The notes beneath the pieces were generated by a model. It was not told the origin of the DNA. It did not search any database and worked only from the letters and a program-made list of their open reading frames with translations. 64,000 bases of DNA from assembly GCA_041402045.1 (NCBI GenBank), contig JAWKSZ010000002.1, positions 1-64,000 on the forward strand, written 5' to 3'. The translations under genes were made by a program, and so were the position numbers. Source of the stretch: JAGQRJ01 sp041402045. Lineage in GTDB: Bacteria > Planctomycetota > J058. Below, in pieces: positions 8,922-17,817 of the stretch. Numbering within the stretch: position 1 is the stretch's first letter; each line of letters starts with the position of its first letter.

Positions 8922-9491
8922 TCATCCCAGGGCGGCGTAGGCCGCGGCGAAGCGGGTCCGGGCCCGGTTGAGCCCGCTCTTGACCGTCCCCAGCCGCGAG
9001 CCGACGCGCTCGGCGATCTCCTCGTAGCTGAGGCCCTCGAGGTCGCGGAGCACGACGAGCTGGCGGTCCCGCGGGCTGAGGGCGTCGAGGGCCGCGAGCA
9101 CCAGCTCGCGCTGCTCGAGGGCGCCGGACACCGGACGCTCCTGCGCGGGGGTCGCGTCGAGGCCGTGCTCGGGGAAGGCCAGGGGCGGGCGGCGGCGGCG
9201 GGCGCGGAGCTCGTCGCGGGCCAGGTTGCGGGCAATGTGATACAGCCAGGTCGTGAACCGCGAGCTGGGGCGGTAGCCCTCGGCGTGGCGGTAGACGCGG
9301 AGGAAGGCCTCCTGGCACAGGTCTCGGGCGCGCTCGACGTCATGCACGATCCCGTTCAGGTAGCCGACCAGCGGCTGCTGGTGCCGGCGCACCAGCTCCG
9401 CGAGGCCGTCTTGATCGCCGGCCCCCAGGGCGTGCATGAGTTCGTCGTCGGATCGCTGGCGCCACTCCAGAGTCCTCGCTGCGCAGTCCAT
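8922..9491 (-). CDS. ECF-family RNA polymerase sigma factor (RpoE-like)
   Basis: This is a 189-residue group 4 sigma factor. Region 2 contains ARDLCQEAFLRVYR and FTTWLYHIARNLARDELR. Region 4 contains LSPRDRQLVVLRDLEGLSYE followed by the helix-turn-helix EIAERVGSRLGTVKSGLNRA. The gene after it encodes a zinc-finger membrane anti-sigma factor, the usual arrangement for autoregulated ECF pairs. Start ATG at 9489-9491. Its regulon is unknown; the divergent RDD membrane protein is an obvious candidate target by position only. Confidence 0.92.
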   Translation of the reverse strand: MDCAARTLEWRQRSDDELMHALGAGDQDGLAELVRRHQQPLVGYLNGIVHDVERARDLCQEAFLRVYRHAEGYRPSSRFTTWLYHIARNLARDELRARRRRPPLAFPEHGLDATPAQERPVSGALEQRELVLAALDALSPRDRQLVVLRDLEGLSYEEIAERVGSRLGTVKSGLNRARTRFAAAYAALG

Positions 9492-9727
9492 GGTGCCGTT
9501 TACTCCTCACGGTGGGATCGCCCGCGAGGTTCCACGGCGCAACTCAGAGGCCGGGGCTGTGCACCGCGGCCCGGGGACTTAGGTCCAGAGAAAGCCCAAG
9601 CCAGCTTGGCACGGGAACCCACTCTTACAGGCTCGGGGCTGTAAGCGGGGCTTTACGCCGATCGCGGAACAACCTGCAGCAGGAACCGCGAGCTTGGCTT
9701 AAGCTAGGGACGCTCAGGAGGCTTACG
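9492..9727. promoter_or_regulatory. Divergent promoter region, sigma factor / RDD gene
   Basis: This 236-bp gap lies between divergently transcribed genes. It contains two small inverted repeats, one near 9626-9646 (TTACAG and CTGTAA arms) and one near 9691-9705 (AGCTT and AAGCT arms). Several GGAAC motifs of the kind used as ECF -35 elements are present, but none has a properly spaced CGTC -10. Promoters must lie here but I cannot place them. Confidence 0.4.
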
Positions 9728-11338
9728 GTGGCGGAGGAGAACGTGCGCGCGGCGCCCCCGACGAACTGGCGCAAGCTCGGCCCCGGCACCGCGATCCCGA
9801 TCGTGCTCCTGGTCGGGCTCTTGTTCCTGATCGCGAACCTGCACGAGGGGATCGCCACGGGCTTCACCGCGCCGCGCTTCGTCAGCGACGCCCGCGGCGG
9901 GATCGTGTTCTACGACGAGGGCAGCCGGGAAATGAGCTTCGCCTTCCGGCGCAGCGAGGACGGGGTGGGCTTCGGCCCGCCGACCCGCTCCCGGGGGATC
10001 CTGGCCAGCGCCGCGCTCTGCGGCGACTCGCTCGTGACCCTGTTCGCGAACCCCAAGGACAAGGACGGCTGGTTCTACTCGCTCTACGACCGCAAGTCCC
10101 TCGAGCGCCGCTGGTCCGGCGGCTTCAGCGAGCGCGACCTGGGGCTCACGCACCCGGGGCACGTGGCGGTGGTCGACAGCCAGGTCTTCGTGTTCGGGGT
10201 CGACGCCAAGGGCGCCTTGCGCGCGGCCCACGTGAACGAGGACGGCGCGCTGGTCCCGGTCGCGGCTCGCCTGGCCGGGGCCTGGGACGGCGAGGACCCC
10301 GACGCCCGGCGCGAGTCGCTCAAGCGCTTGCCCCACGCCTACACCTCGGCCCCGACCGCCGACGGGCTGCTCCTCGCCTGGCGGGTGGGCACCGGCGAGG
10401 ACCCGCGGCCCAGCGGGCCCGGGCAGGTGCGCTACGCGCGCTTCGACGGCGAGCGCTTCGGGCCGGTCGAGACCCTGGACGTCGACCTCGCGGCCCCGGC
10501 GCTGGTGCGCCGCGACGACGGCGCGGTGTGGCTGTTCGGCGTGCCGCGCGAGGGCGAGAGCGGGGTCGAGCTGTTCGCGCTCGGGGACCTGGGCTTCTCG
10601 CGGCTCGACAGCCTGCCCGCCCCCGAAGGGCGCTTCCAGGCGCGGGCCCAGATCTCGAGCCTCTCGGCGGGCGAGCTCGCCGGCAAGCTGCTCCTGTTCG
10701 GGCAGGTCGGCGCGTCGATCCGCTACCGCGTGCACACCGACGCCGGGTGGGACGACGGCTGGCAGGACCTCGCTCAGCTCCCGGCCGAGCAGCAGGCGCT
10801 GATCTTCGGCTGGTTCGGCGCGCTTCTGGGCCTGGCGCTGGTCCTGGTCGTGCGCGGCGTGCTCGGGCTCCTGCGCCTGCGGCGCACGCCGCCCCCCGGC
10901 TCGCCCCCCGCCACTGGCGAGCCGCCGCCGAGCGCTCCGCTCCCCGAGCGGGCCCTCGCCTTCAGCCTCGACCTGGGGCTGCTCGCGGGGCTGGGCTGGG
11001 CCGCGCTGGCGCTGGTGCCGGGGCTCGACGCCCGCGCTCAGGCCGCGCCGCTGGCCTACGCCGCGTTCTTCACCCTGGGCGGGCTGGGCTACTTCACGCT
11101 GTGCGAGCTGGTGTGGGCCAAGACCTTCGGCAAGGCCTGCGTGGGCCTCGAGGTCCAGGACCTGGCCGGCGGCCGCGCGCCCTGGAACGCGGTGCTGTAT
11201 CGCAACCTGTTCCGGATCGAGCTCCTGATCCCGCCGCCCCACCTGCTGGGGGCGTTGGCGCTCCTGATCCTGGTGTGCTCGCGGCACCGGCAACGACCGG
11301 GCGACTGGGTCGCCTGCACCACCGTCCGCGTCGCCTAG
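9728..11338 (+). CDS. RDD-domain membrane protein with extracytoplasmic propeller-like region
   Basis: The 536-residue protein has an N-terminal transmembrane helix (about residues 18-35). A roughly 330-residue extracytoplasmic region with repeated short beta-like blocks follows, then a second helix near residues 360-380. The C terminus is an RDD domain with LPERALAFSLDLGLLAGLGW, VWAKTFGKACVGLEV and YRNLFRIELL. RDD proteins are membrane proteins of varied or unknown function. The GTG start at 9728 is preceded by AGGAGG at a good distance. It is divergent from the ECF sigma gene and followed 14 bp later by a small helical protein. Confidence 0.8.
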   Translation: MAEENVRAAPPTNWRKLGPGTAIPIVLLVGLLFLIANLHEGIATGFTAPRFVSDARGGIVFYDEGSREMSFAFRRSEDGVGFGPPTRSRGILASAALCGDSLVTLFANPKDKDGWFYSLYDRKSLERRWSGGFSERDLGLTHPGHVAVVDSQVFVFGVDAKGALRAAHVNEDGALVPVAARLAGAWDGEDPDARRESLKRLPHAYTSAPTADGLLLAWRVGTGEDPRPSGPGQVRYARFDGERFGPVETLDVDLAAPALVRRDDGAVWLFGVPREGESGVELFALGDLGFSRLDSLPAPEGRFQARAQISSLSAGELAGKLLLFGQVGASIRYRVHTDAGWDDGWQDLAQLPAEQQALIFGWFGALLGLALVLVVRGVLGLLRLRRTPPPGSPPATGEPPPSAPLPERALAFSLDLGLLAGLGWAALALVPGLDARAQAAPLAYAAFFTLGGLGYFTLCELVWAKTFGKACVGLEVQDLAGGRAPWNAVLYRNLFRIELLIPPPHLLGALALLILVCSRHRQRPGDWVACTTVRVA

Positions 11339-11352
11339 ATAAGCGGGGCCCC

Positions 11353-11880
11353 ATGCTCGAATACACCGCGCTGTTCGCGAACCTCGAAGAGCTGTTCGAC
11401 GCGGCCGGTGGCGGGCCCGAGGGCTACCGCAAGCTCTTGCGCGAGGTGGCCAACGCCCGCGACGAGCTCAAGACCTACTACGACACGGTGACCCACGACT
11501 TCGTGGAGCGGCTCAAGCGGCGGCTGGTGCAGCCCGAGGTGCAGCTCGGCGAGGAGGAGGTCACGCTCCTGCGCGCCTACCTCGGGCTCCCGCCGGCGGA
11601 CGCCGAGCGCGAGGAGCGCCTGCTGGCCGACCTCGCGGGGCTGCAGGAGTCCATGGACGAGCTGCGCCGCCTGCGCGCAGGCCGGCTGAGCATGGACGGC
11701 CTGCAGCAGCTGCGCCGGGTGCTCGACCGCATGAGCGCGACCCTGCCCCCGATCGTGGTCGGGCTCGAGGTCCGCGAGCGGGTGCGGGCCTTCGAGCAGG
11801 CGGTCGGCGACGGGGCGGAGGGCCTGGACCGGGCCGCCCTGCTCGCGATCCTGGCCGAGGGCGAGGCGGACGAAGGCTGA
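11353..11880 (+). CDS. Uncharacterised helical protein
   Basis: This is a 175-residue, highly charged, mostly helical protein with no signal peptide or membrane segment. It begins MLEYTALFANLEELFDA. It has heptad-like stretches around residues 80-130, suggesting a coiled coil. No family is recognised. It follows the RDD gene by 14 bp and is probably co-transcribed with it. Confidence 0.65.
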   Translation: MLEYTALFANLEELFDAAGGGPEGYRKLLREVANARDELKTYYDTVTHDFVERLKRRLVQPEVQLGEEEVTLLRAYLGLPPADAEREERLLADLAGLQESMDELRRLRAGRLSMDGLQQLRRVLDRMSATLPPIVVGLEVRERVRAFEQAVGDGAEGLDRAALLAILAEGEADEG

Positions 11881-12239
11881 GGGGGTGGGCCCTCCCGTCC
11901 GCTACCGTGCCGTGAGGCGCGGGCGGGGGTAAACCCCGCCCCTACCTCGGAAGGGGACGACGCCCCGGACTTCCTGGGCCCGACCGCCGACGCACCCACA
12001 CGATTGTTCGCCTGGACGCGCGTCCCGTGAGCGAAAACGCCCGGCGCGATGGCGCCACGCCTCGACAGCTAGGGACCCGAGCGCAGGACTTGCGCCGGGC
12101 ACGCTCGATGCTCTGTGTCCCGTGTCCTCTGTGGAAGGAAGGACAAGGTTCAGGGTTCGGGTCGCTCCGGGCGTGATGGTGGGATCGAGGCGAAAGCCTC
12201 CTCGCCTGGGTCATGCGGCTCGAATGAGGAAGGATTGCG
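11881..12239. repeat. Non-coding stretch with a GC-rich dispersed repeat
   Basis: No gene is visible. The palindrome at 11921-11941 (8-bp arms GGGCGGGG and CCCCGCCC around GTAAA) belongs to a dispersed repeat family also seen at 20281-20400, 34516-34780 and 41131-41150. The rest has no feature I can name. Confidence 0.55.
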
Positions 12240-12267
12240 GCGCCACCCTCGGCAACGGGGGTGGCGC
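12240..12267 (-). terminator. Hairpin terminator of yhhQ
   Basis: A 9-bp stem (12240-12248 with 12259-12267) overlaps the first base of the yhhQ stop codon on the minus strand. Confidence 0.6.
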
Positions 12268-13082
12268 TAGCCTTTTGGTTCGGGCTCGATCGGCGGCGCC
12301 TCGGGGCGGACCAGCGGGCCGAGGTAGATCACCGCGAGGTAGAACAGCGGCGTGTCGAGGAGCGCGGCCACCAGCTTGAACAGGTAGCTCCCGACCATGA
12401 TCGCCACGAGCCAGATCACCGGTTGCTGGCCCCCGAACAGGGCCAGCTCCGAGTAGAGGGTGATCGAGAGCACCGCCACGGTGTCCACGAGCTGGGAGAC
12501 CAGGGTCGAGGCGTTGTTGCGCAGCCAGAGGTGCTTGCCCTTGGTCAGCCGCTTCCAGTAGTGGAACAGGTGCACGTCCACGAGCTGGGCGGTGAGGTAG
12601 GCGACCATGCTCGCCGCCGTGGCCCCGCTCATGAGCCGCCAGATCTCGCCGTAGAAGCGGTCTCCGGGCGGGCTCCCGCTGGGCTGGCCCACGCCGCCCA
12701 TGTCGGTCCAGGCTTGCTCCCACAGCGGGCCATGGTTGTCGAAGGGCGCCGGGAACACCTGCCCCAGGTAGCACACGAGGAGCAGGAACACGTTGAGCAC
12801 GAACCCGACCCACACCACGAAGTTCGCGCGCTTGCGCCCGTAGAGCTCGGAGATGATGTCCGTGGCCAGGAACGTGACGGGGTAAGGCAGGACCCCGACC
12901 GCGAGCACCAGCACCGAGACTCGCTCGCCGAACAGGGTGAAGGACCAGCCGCCGATCTGGACGAACCGGGTCACGCCCAGCACGTTCATGCAGACCATGG
13001 CCGCGAGGAACACCCCGGCGAGCACCAGGAACAGCTTCTCGTGGAAGGGGTAGGCGATCTCGTCGGCGTCGTGGTCGGTCAC
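12267..13082 (-). CDS. yhhQ: Queuosine precursor transporter (VUT/DUF165 family)
   Basis: The 271-residue polytopic membrane protein belongs to the YhhQ family, which in E. coli takes up queuosine precursors (preQ0/preQ1). Diagnostic motifs are LPYPVTFLATDIISELYG near residue 65 and RNNASTLVSQLVDT near residue 190. About 60 extra residues separate the first and second groups of helices, a common variation. The GTG start is at 13080-13082. Immediately upstream lies the terminator of the preceding lipoprotein gene. Substrate assignment is by family. Confidence 0.88.
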   Translation of the reverse strand: MTDHDADEIAYPFHEKLFLVLAGVFLAAMVCMNVLGVTRFVQIGGWSFTLFGERVSVLVLAVGVLPYPVTFLATDIISELYGRKRANFVVWVGFVLNVFLLLVCYLGQVFPAPFDNHGPLWEQAWTDMGGVGQPSGSPPGDRFYGEIWRLMSGATAASMVAYLTAQLVDVHLFHYWKRLTKGKHLWLRNNASTLVSQLVDTVAVLSITLYSELALFGGQQPVIWLVAIMVGSYLFKLVAALLDTPLFYLAVIYLGPLVRPEAPPIEPEPKG

Positions 13083-13119
13083 GGGCTCGGTCCGCCGCGC
13101 GCGGCGGCCGCATGTGCGC

Positions 13120-13144
13120 GGGGCGGCGCACGCGGCGCCGCCCC
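13120..13144 (-). terminator. Hairpin terminator of the acidic-repeat lipoprotein gene
   Basis: A 10-bp GC stem (13120-13129 with 13135-13144) with a 5-nt loop lies 26 bp after the stop at 13171. Confidence 0.55.
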
Positions 13145-13170
13145 AGGGGAATCGAAGGGAGGAGGATCGC

Positions 13171-13854
13171 CTAGCGGGGGATCCTCACGTTGACGATCTT
13201 CCAGCTCTTGTCCTCGACCTGGGCCAGGCGCACGACCTCGAGGGCGGACTCCTTGCCGCCGACGAGGGTGAACACCAGGCGCGCGTCGAGGACCTCGTCG
13301 TAGTCGCGGATCCGGCTGGCCTCGGCGCTGCCGTCGAGCTCGCGGAAGCTCTGGAGCTTGCCCAGGTCGCCGGTCTGGCGCCAGAGCGTCGAGCGCGCGG
13401 TCGTGGCGCGGGTCACGAGCTGCTGGGCGTCCTCCTTGGCCAGGAAGCGCGCGTCCTCGCGGTTGATCCAGCACGCGGTGTAGAGCACGCCGTCCTGGTC
13501 CTTGAGCGCCTTGAACAGCTGCTCGCACAGCCCCTCGGGGGTCGCGCACAGCTCGCGGATCTTGGCCAGGCGCTCCTGCTCCTCGAGCTCGGCCTTGCGC
13601 TGGGCCTCCGCCAGTTGCTTGGCCTCCTCGTCGACCTCGGTGTCCACGTCGTCGGGGTCGAGGGCGAAGGGGTCGTCGGGGTCCGTGGGCTCGTCGGTGT
13701 CGCCGTAGTCGGAGCCGCCCTCGGCCATGTCGCTGGGCTCGTCGGTGTCCGCGGGCTCGTCGGTGTCGCCGTAGTCGGAGCCGCCCTCGGCCACGTCGGC
13801 GGGCTCGTCGGTGTCCGCGGGCTCGTCGGTGTCGGCAGGCTCGTCGCGGGTCAC
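13171..13854 (-). CDS. Acidic-repeat protein, C-terminal part (shifted frame)
   Basis: This reading frame of 227 codons begins inside a block of DEPADT hexapeptide repeats shared with the preceding lipoprotein gene and has no signal peptide of its own. It most likely is the C-terminal half of that gene. After the repeats comes a charged helix (about residues 75-100). A folded domain of about 125 residues with two Cys (LCATPEGLCEQ) and an alternating strand pattern ends in SWKIVNVRIPR. The GTG at 13852-13854 overlaps the upstream TGA as GTGA, so a separate, translationally coupled gene cannot be excluded. The domain is unrecognised. Confidence 0.6.
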   Translation of the reverse strand: MTRDEPADTDEPADTDEPADVAEGGSDYGDTDEPADTDEPSDMAEGGSDYGDTDEPTDPDDPFALDPDDVDTEVDEEAKQLAEAQRKAELEEQERLAKIRELCATPEGLCEQLFKALKDQDGVLYTACWINREDARFLAKEDAQQLVTRATTARSTLWRQTGDLGKLQSFRELDGSAEASRIRDYDEVLDARLVFTLVGGKESALEVVRLAQVEDKSWKIVNVRIPR

Positions 13855-14318
13855 GCCGCCGGTGGAGTCGGCCCAGGGTCGCCGCCGCCGCTGGAGTCGG
13901 AGCCGCTGTCGGCCATGTCCGCGGGCTCGTCGGTCGTGTCCGCGGGCTCGTCGGTCGTGTCCGCGGGCTCGTCGGTCGTGTCCGCGGGCTCGTCGGTCGT
14001 GTCCGCGGGCTCGTCGGTGTCGCCGTAGTCGGAGCCGCTGTCGGCCATGTCGGCGGGCTCGTCGGTGTCCGCGGGCTCGTCGGTGTCGCCGTAGTCCGAG
14101 TCCGCGCTGCCCGTGTCCGCCGGCGCGGCGGCCACGCCGCCGGTGGAGTCGGCCCAGGGGTCCCCGCCGCCGCTGCCGCTGGAGTCAGAGCCGCTGTCGG
14201 CCATGTCGGCGGGCTCGTCGGTCGTGTCCGCGGGCTCGTCGGTCGTGTCGGCGGGCTCGGTCGTGTCGGCGGGCTCGTCGGTCGTGTCCGCGGGCTCCGT
14301 CGTGTCGGCGGGCGCGGT
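13679..14318 (-). repeat. Tandem repeats coding for DEPADT hexapeptides
   Basis: About twenty copies of an 18-bp unit encode variants of TDEPAD. They are interrupted by larger repeated blocks encoding MADSGSDYGD or MAEGGSDYGD. The repeats span both reading frames of the broken lipoprotein gene, and near-identical units make this stretch prone to slippage. Confidence 0.8.
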
Positions 14319-14786
14319 CGCAGCCCCGCGCTCGACGCTGAAGCTCGCCTGATCCCACATGGGGTTGAGGTCGAAGGTCAGCACCTCGTCGCCGTCGACG
14401 TAGGCGGCCTGGACGCGGCCCTCGGCGTCGCCGTCGGCGGTCGGGGTCAGCTCCCAGCGCACCTCACCCGACAGCGAGGACTCGAGGGTCACGAAGCGGC
14501 AGGTGCCGACGAAGCCCTGGGCTTCCCGCGCCAGGGTGAACTCCAGGGACTCCCAGCGCCCGAGGGGGTCCTCCCGCAAGGTGCCGTTCACGCTGCCGTC
14601 GTCGCCGTCGACCACCGTGAAGCTGGCGCCGTCACGGCCGGTCCAGGTCCCGGCGTAGCTCTCGGCGAACTCGGCCTTGGCCTCCGCGCGCTCGGTGTCT
14701 TGCGGCGGGTCGGGTTGGGTGTCTTCGCTGGAGCAGCCCAGGCCGAGGGCGGCGGCGAGGGCCAGGGGGAGAAGGCGGCTGCGCAT
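13851..14786 (-). CDS. Acidic-repeat lipoprotein, N-terminal part
   Basis: The product starts with a lipoprotein signal (LALAAALGLGC, lipobox Cys near residue 18). A domain of about 125 residues follows, with GTWTGRDGASFTVVDGDDG and strands typical of a small beta-barrel. Then come long Asp/Glu/Thr/Pro repeats built on TDEPAD. The frame ends abruptly at PGPTPPAA. An earlier copy of the same segment reads DPWADSTGGV, which shows that one base is missing at about 13871-13879. With that base restored the reading continues into 13171-13854, giving one lipoprotein of about 538 residues. The ATG at 14784-14786 follows GGAGG. Confidence 0.75.
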   Translation of the reverse strand: MRSRLLPLALAAALGLGCSSEDTQPDPPQDTERAEAKAEFAESYAGTWTGRDGASFTVVDGDDGSVNGTLREDPLGRWESLEFTLAREAQGFVGTCRFVTLESSLSGEVRWELTPTADGDAEGRVQAAYVDGDEVLTFDLNPMWDQASFSVERGAATAPADTTEPADTTDEPADTTEPADTTDEPADTTDEPADMADSGSDSSGSGGGDPWADSTGGVAAAPADTGSADSDYGDTDEPADTDEPADMADSGSDYGDTDEPADTTDEPADTTDEPADTTDEPADTTDEPADMADSGSDSSGGGDPGPTPPAA

Positions 14787-14914
14787 GCGGATCCTCCGCC
14801 CGGAAGTATACCCCCGTCCGCTCCGCTCTGCCGCAGGGCCTCACGGGCTGCGTGGAGTCCCTTGCGCGTGCGTGCCACAATGCCCACCCTGAACGGATTG
14901 CACAGGGATCGCCC

Positions 14915-17794
14915 ATGAACCGTGTCCTCTCCTCCTTGGCCCTGGCCTGCACCGTGTGTGCGGTCGTCGCGGCCCAGGAGCGCGACCAAGTCCGCAAGTT
15001 CTCCTCCTTCGACCCTGACCCGGTCAACGGAGGCGGGACCGTCGTGTTCGCCGACGGGACGCGCTTCGGCGTCTCCCAGGAGATCTACGAGCGCTTCCAG
15101 GCGACCTTCAGCGAGCTGACGAGCGGCGACAAGGTGCGCTACTCGATCGACTCCCGCGGGCTCCTGAAGTCGATCAGCCGCGACCAGGGCACCCTCGGCC
15201 TGGCCGAGAAGCGCGTGGTCTCGGGGACGTTCCAGGGGCGCGAGGGCCCGATCCAGAACCACTACTGGATCACCGTCGACGCCCAGAACTACCGGATCCC
15301 CGAGGAGGTCTACCTCCAGCGCAACATGAAGGGCGTGCTCTACATCCTCAAGCCCGGCCAGCGGGTGCGCATGCTCTGCGACGGGAGCACGGTGCTCGAC
15401 CTGGCCCGCGGGCGGCTCGAGGACGTGATCGAGGGCGAGCTGTGGGAGACGATCGCGCGCTCCAGCGCCGACGACACCGTGATCGTCAACGACACCGCCT
15501 ACAGCTTCGTGAAGGCCGACCTCCACGGGGTCACGGTGACCGCGCTGGGCGAGACCGACGAGCGCATGATCCGGCTCGAGGAGATCAAGACCTTCGAGAA
15601 CCGCGCGGCCCTCGACCGCTCCCAGGGTGAAGCGGACCCGACCCTCAGCGGCGACGCCTTCGACAGCACCGGGGTCCAGGTCGGCGACACGATCGGGATC
15701 GGCCTCGACGTGGGCCAACTGACCGAGCTGACCCCCACCTCCTGCACCCTGCGGGTGTGGCGCAACGAGCGCTGGGCGGACACCCGCACCTGGGAGCGGA
15801 GCGAGGTCACCTCCGTGCGCTGGGTGAGCCTGACCACCAACCTCACCTACCCGATCCAGGGCGGGAGCGTGCTCCTCCGCGTCCAGCGGCGCCGCGCCGC
15901 GCGCGACGGCGGGCTCGAGTTCACCGTCGAGATCAGCCACGACCTCCCCAACACCCTGCTCGCCGACGCCAAGGTGCGGCTGAACCTGGGCAAGTCGGGG
16001 CTCGACGTCGACTCGACCCCGCTCAAGACCGTGGAGCTCGAGGTCCCCACCCTGTTCGTGGGCGACCGCGTGCAGCTCGAGCACGAGGTCAAGGACGACG
16101 CCCTGGTCGACGGCTACGCCAAGCTCGTCGCCGACGAGTCCAACATGCGCCCGCTGACCAGCGACGAGGCGCGGGGCTACATTCAGCAAGCGCTGGAGCG
16201 GGCCAAGGACGACCTCAACGCCCTGGCGCGGATCTACGCGGCCGCGGCCAGCAACGGCGACGAGACCCTGGTCGGCATGCTGATCGACCGCGCGCTCTAC
16301 CCCGTGCACGGCCCCAGCGACGCGGACCTGGCGCGGGTGGCGCTGCGCGGGATCGCGCCCCAGGCCCTGGAGCGGATCCTGGCCGAGCTCAACCTCAAGG
16401 AGCACGAGCTGCAGCGCACGGTGTTCCGCGAGGGCAAGCTGCGGCAGGTGCCCCTCGCCCGGCTCGACACCAAGGCCGAGGACCACAAGCGCAAGCTGAT
16501 CGAGCTCATGAGCCAGCTCCCCGGCGGCCTGCGGGAGAAGGCGGCGCACCGGCTGTTCTCGCTGCACTCGCGGGTCGACCTGCGCGAGAGCGTGGAGGCG
16601 GCCTTCGCCAGCGACCCCGCCGCCGCGGTGGACTCGCTGCTCAAGATCGCGACCGCGCCCCCCACCGACGCCGACGCGCGCAGCGAGGCGGAGCGCGCGG
16701 GCAAGCTGCTCGAGCGCCTGGCCGACAGCGTGCTCGAGGAGTTGATCCGTGAGCTGCGCCGGCGAGGGATCGACGTCACCGACCTCGTGAACCTGGAGCA
16801 GGCCCCGGACACCGAGAAGAGCGCGGTGGTCTCCGCCGCCCTGCGCTTGCTCGCGGAGGACGCCAAGAAGGCCCACATCCGCGCGCTGGAGCTGCGCTTC
16901 GAAGAGGCCAAGGGCAAGGCGCGCAACGGCGACTGGGCCTCGGCGCTGGAGCTGATCCAGCAGGTGCTCGAGCAGCAGCCCAAGCACGTCGAGGCGCGCA
17001 AGCTCCTGCCCCAGGCGCTGATCGCGGTAGGCGACCAGCACGCGACCGAGGGCCGGCGCGGGCGCGCGGCCCAGCTCTACGAGGAGGCGCTGAACGCCGG
17101 CCCCGAGGGGCAACTCGCCAAGCCCAAGCTCGCGCAGATCTACCTCGAGGTCGCCAACGAAGAGCTCGAAGGCCCCGCGATCCGCCGCATGCCGCGGGAC
17201 TCCGCCTCCCGGATCCGCGTGGCGCAGGCCGGCGAGCAGGTCACCGGGCGCGAGACCGAGGACGGCAACTGGGTCAAGATCGAGCTGCCCGACGACGAGA
17301 AGGCCTACGTCAGCAAGAGCGAGGTGACCCCGGCGGGCGGCCCCACGTCCTGGTCGATCAAGGCCGAGGACCCCTCCCGCGACGAGATCGAGCGGATCCT
17401 GGAGCGGGCCAAGACCCTGGACCCCTCCGTGGCCTCGCAGACCACGCAGATCGAGGGCTCGCTGCTCCTGCGCGACGCCGTGCAGCGCTACCAGAACGAG
17501 GACTACCTCGGCGCCCTCGAGCTCTTCGAGCGCGGCCAGGTGCTGGTGCCCAACGACCCTCGGCTGGAGACCCTGTTCTGGTGCAAGGTGCAAGCCTACA
17601 AGGTGTTCCTGATCGCCGCGGGCGTCGTGCTGCTCCTGATCCTGGGCTTCTTCGTCCTGCGCCTGATCCAGCGCCCGAAGAAGATCAAGCTCGACGGCGG
17701 CTTCCAGCACTACGGCAGGGACCGCACCAAGCGGGAGCGCGACGTGTCGATCGAGGACAGCGGGGAGATCCCCCCGCCGGCCGAGGACGCGTAG
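14915..17794 (+). CDS. Secreted TPR/SH3 protein with C-terminal membrane anchor
   Basis: The product is about 959 residues. It has a signal peptide ending near AVVAAQ (residue 22) and a long region of mixed strand and helix. TPR-like helices lie at about residues 658-752, followed by a bacterial SH3-like domain near 758-808. A transmembrane helix spans about residues 895-917, and the tail is basic and cytoplasmic. TPR and SH3 domains suggest a scaffold at the envelope. No enzymatic motif was seen. The start ATG at 14915 is chosen because the signal peptide begins there. It is followed 23 bp later by an S41 peptidase gene and is likely co-transcribed. Confidence 0.75.
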   Translation: MNRVLSSLALACTVCAVVAAQERDQVRKFSSFDPDPVNGGGTVVFADGTRFGVSQEIYERFQATFSELTSGDKVRYSIDSRGLLKSISRDQGTLGLAEKRVVSGTFQGREGPIQNHYWITVDAQNYRIPEEVYLQRNMKGVLYILKPGQRVRMLCDGSTVLDLARGRLEDVIEGELWETIARSSADDTVIVNDTAYSFVKADLHGVTVTALGETDERMIRLEEIKTFENRAALDRSQGEADPTLSGDAFDSTGVQVGDTIGIGLDVGQLTELTPTSCTLRVWRNERWADTRTWERSEVTSVRWVSLTTNLTYPIQGGSVLLRVQRRRAARDGGLEFTVEISHDLPNTLLADAKVRLNLGKSGLDVDSTPLKTVELEVPTLFVGDRVQLEHEVKDDALVDGYAKLVADESNMRPLTSDEARGYIQQALERAKDDLNALARIYAAAASNGDETLVGMLIDRALYPVHGPSDADLARVALRGIAPQALERILAELNLKEHELQRTVFREGKLRQVPLARLDTKAEDHKRKLIELMSQLPGGLREKAAHRLFSLHSRVDLRESVEAAFASDPAAAVDSLLKIATAPPTDADARSEAERAGKLLERLADSVLEELIRELRRRGIDVTDLVNLEQAPDTEKSAVVSAALRLLAEDAKKAHIRALELRFEEAKGKARNGDWASALELIQQVLEQQPKHVEARKLLPQALIAVGDQHATEGRRGRAAQLYEEALNAGPEGQLAKPKLAQIYLEVANEELEGPAIRRMPRDSASRIRVAQAGEQVTGRETEDGNWVKIELPDDEKAYVSKSEVTPAGGPTSWSIKAEDPSRDEIERILERAKTLDPSVASQTTQIEGSLLLRDAVQRYQNEDYLGALELFERGQVLVPNDPRLETLFWCKVQAYKVFLIAAGVVLLLILGFFVLRLIQRPKKIKLDGGFQHYGRDRTKRERDVSIEDSGEIPPPAEDA

Positions 17795-17817
17795 CTCGTG
17801 CAGCGAGGCAAGGCCTA

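Noticed and set aside
9492..9727. ECF-type promoters (GGAAC motifs)
   Set aside because: GGAAC occurs on both strands (for example 9614, 9666 and 9682), but no copy has a CGTC-like element at 16-17 bp in a usable place.
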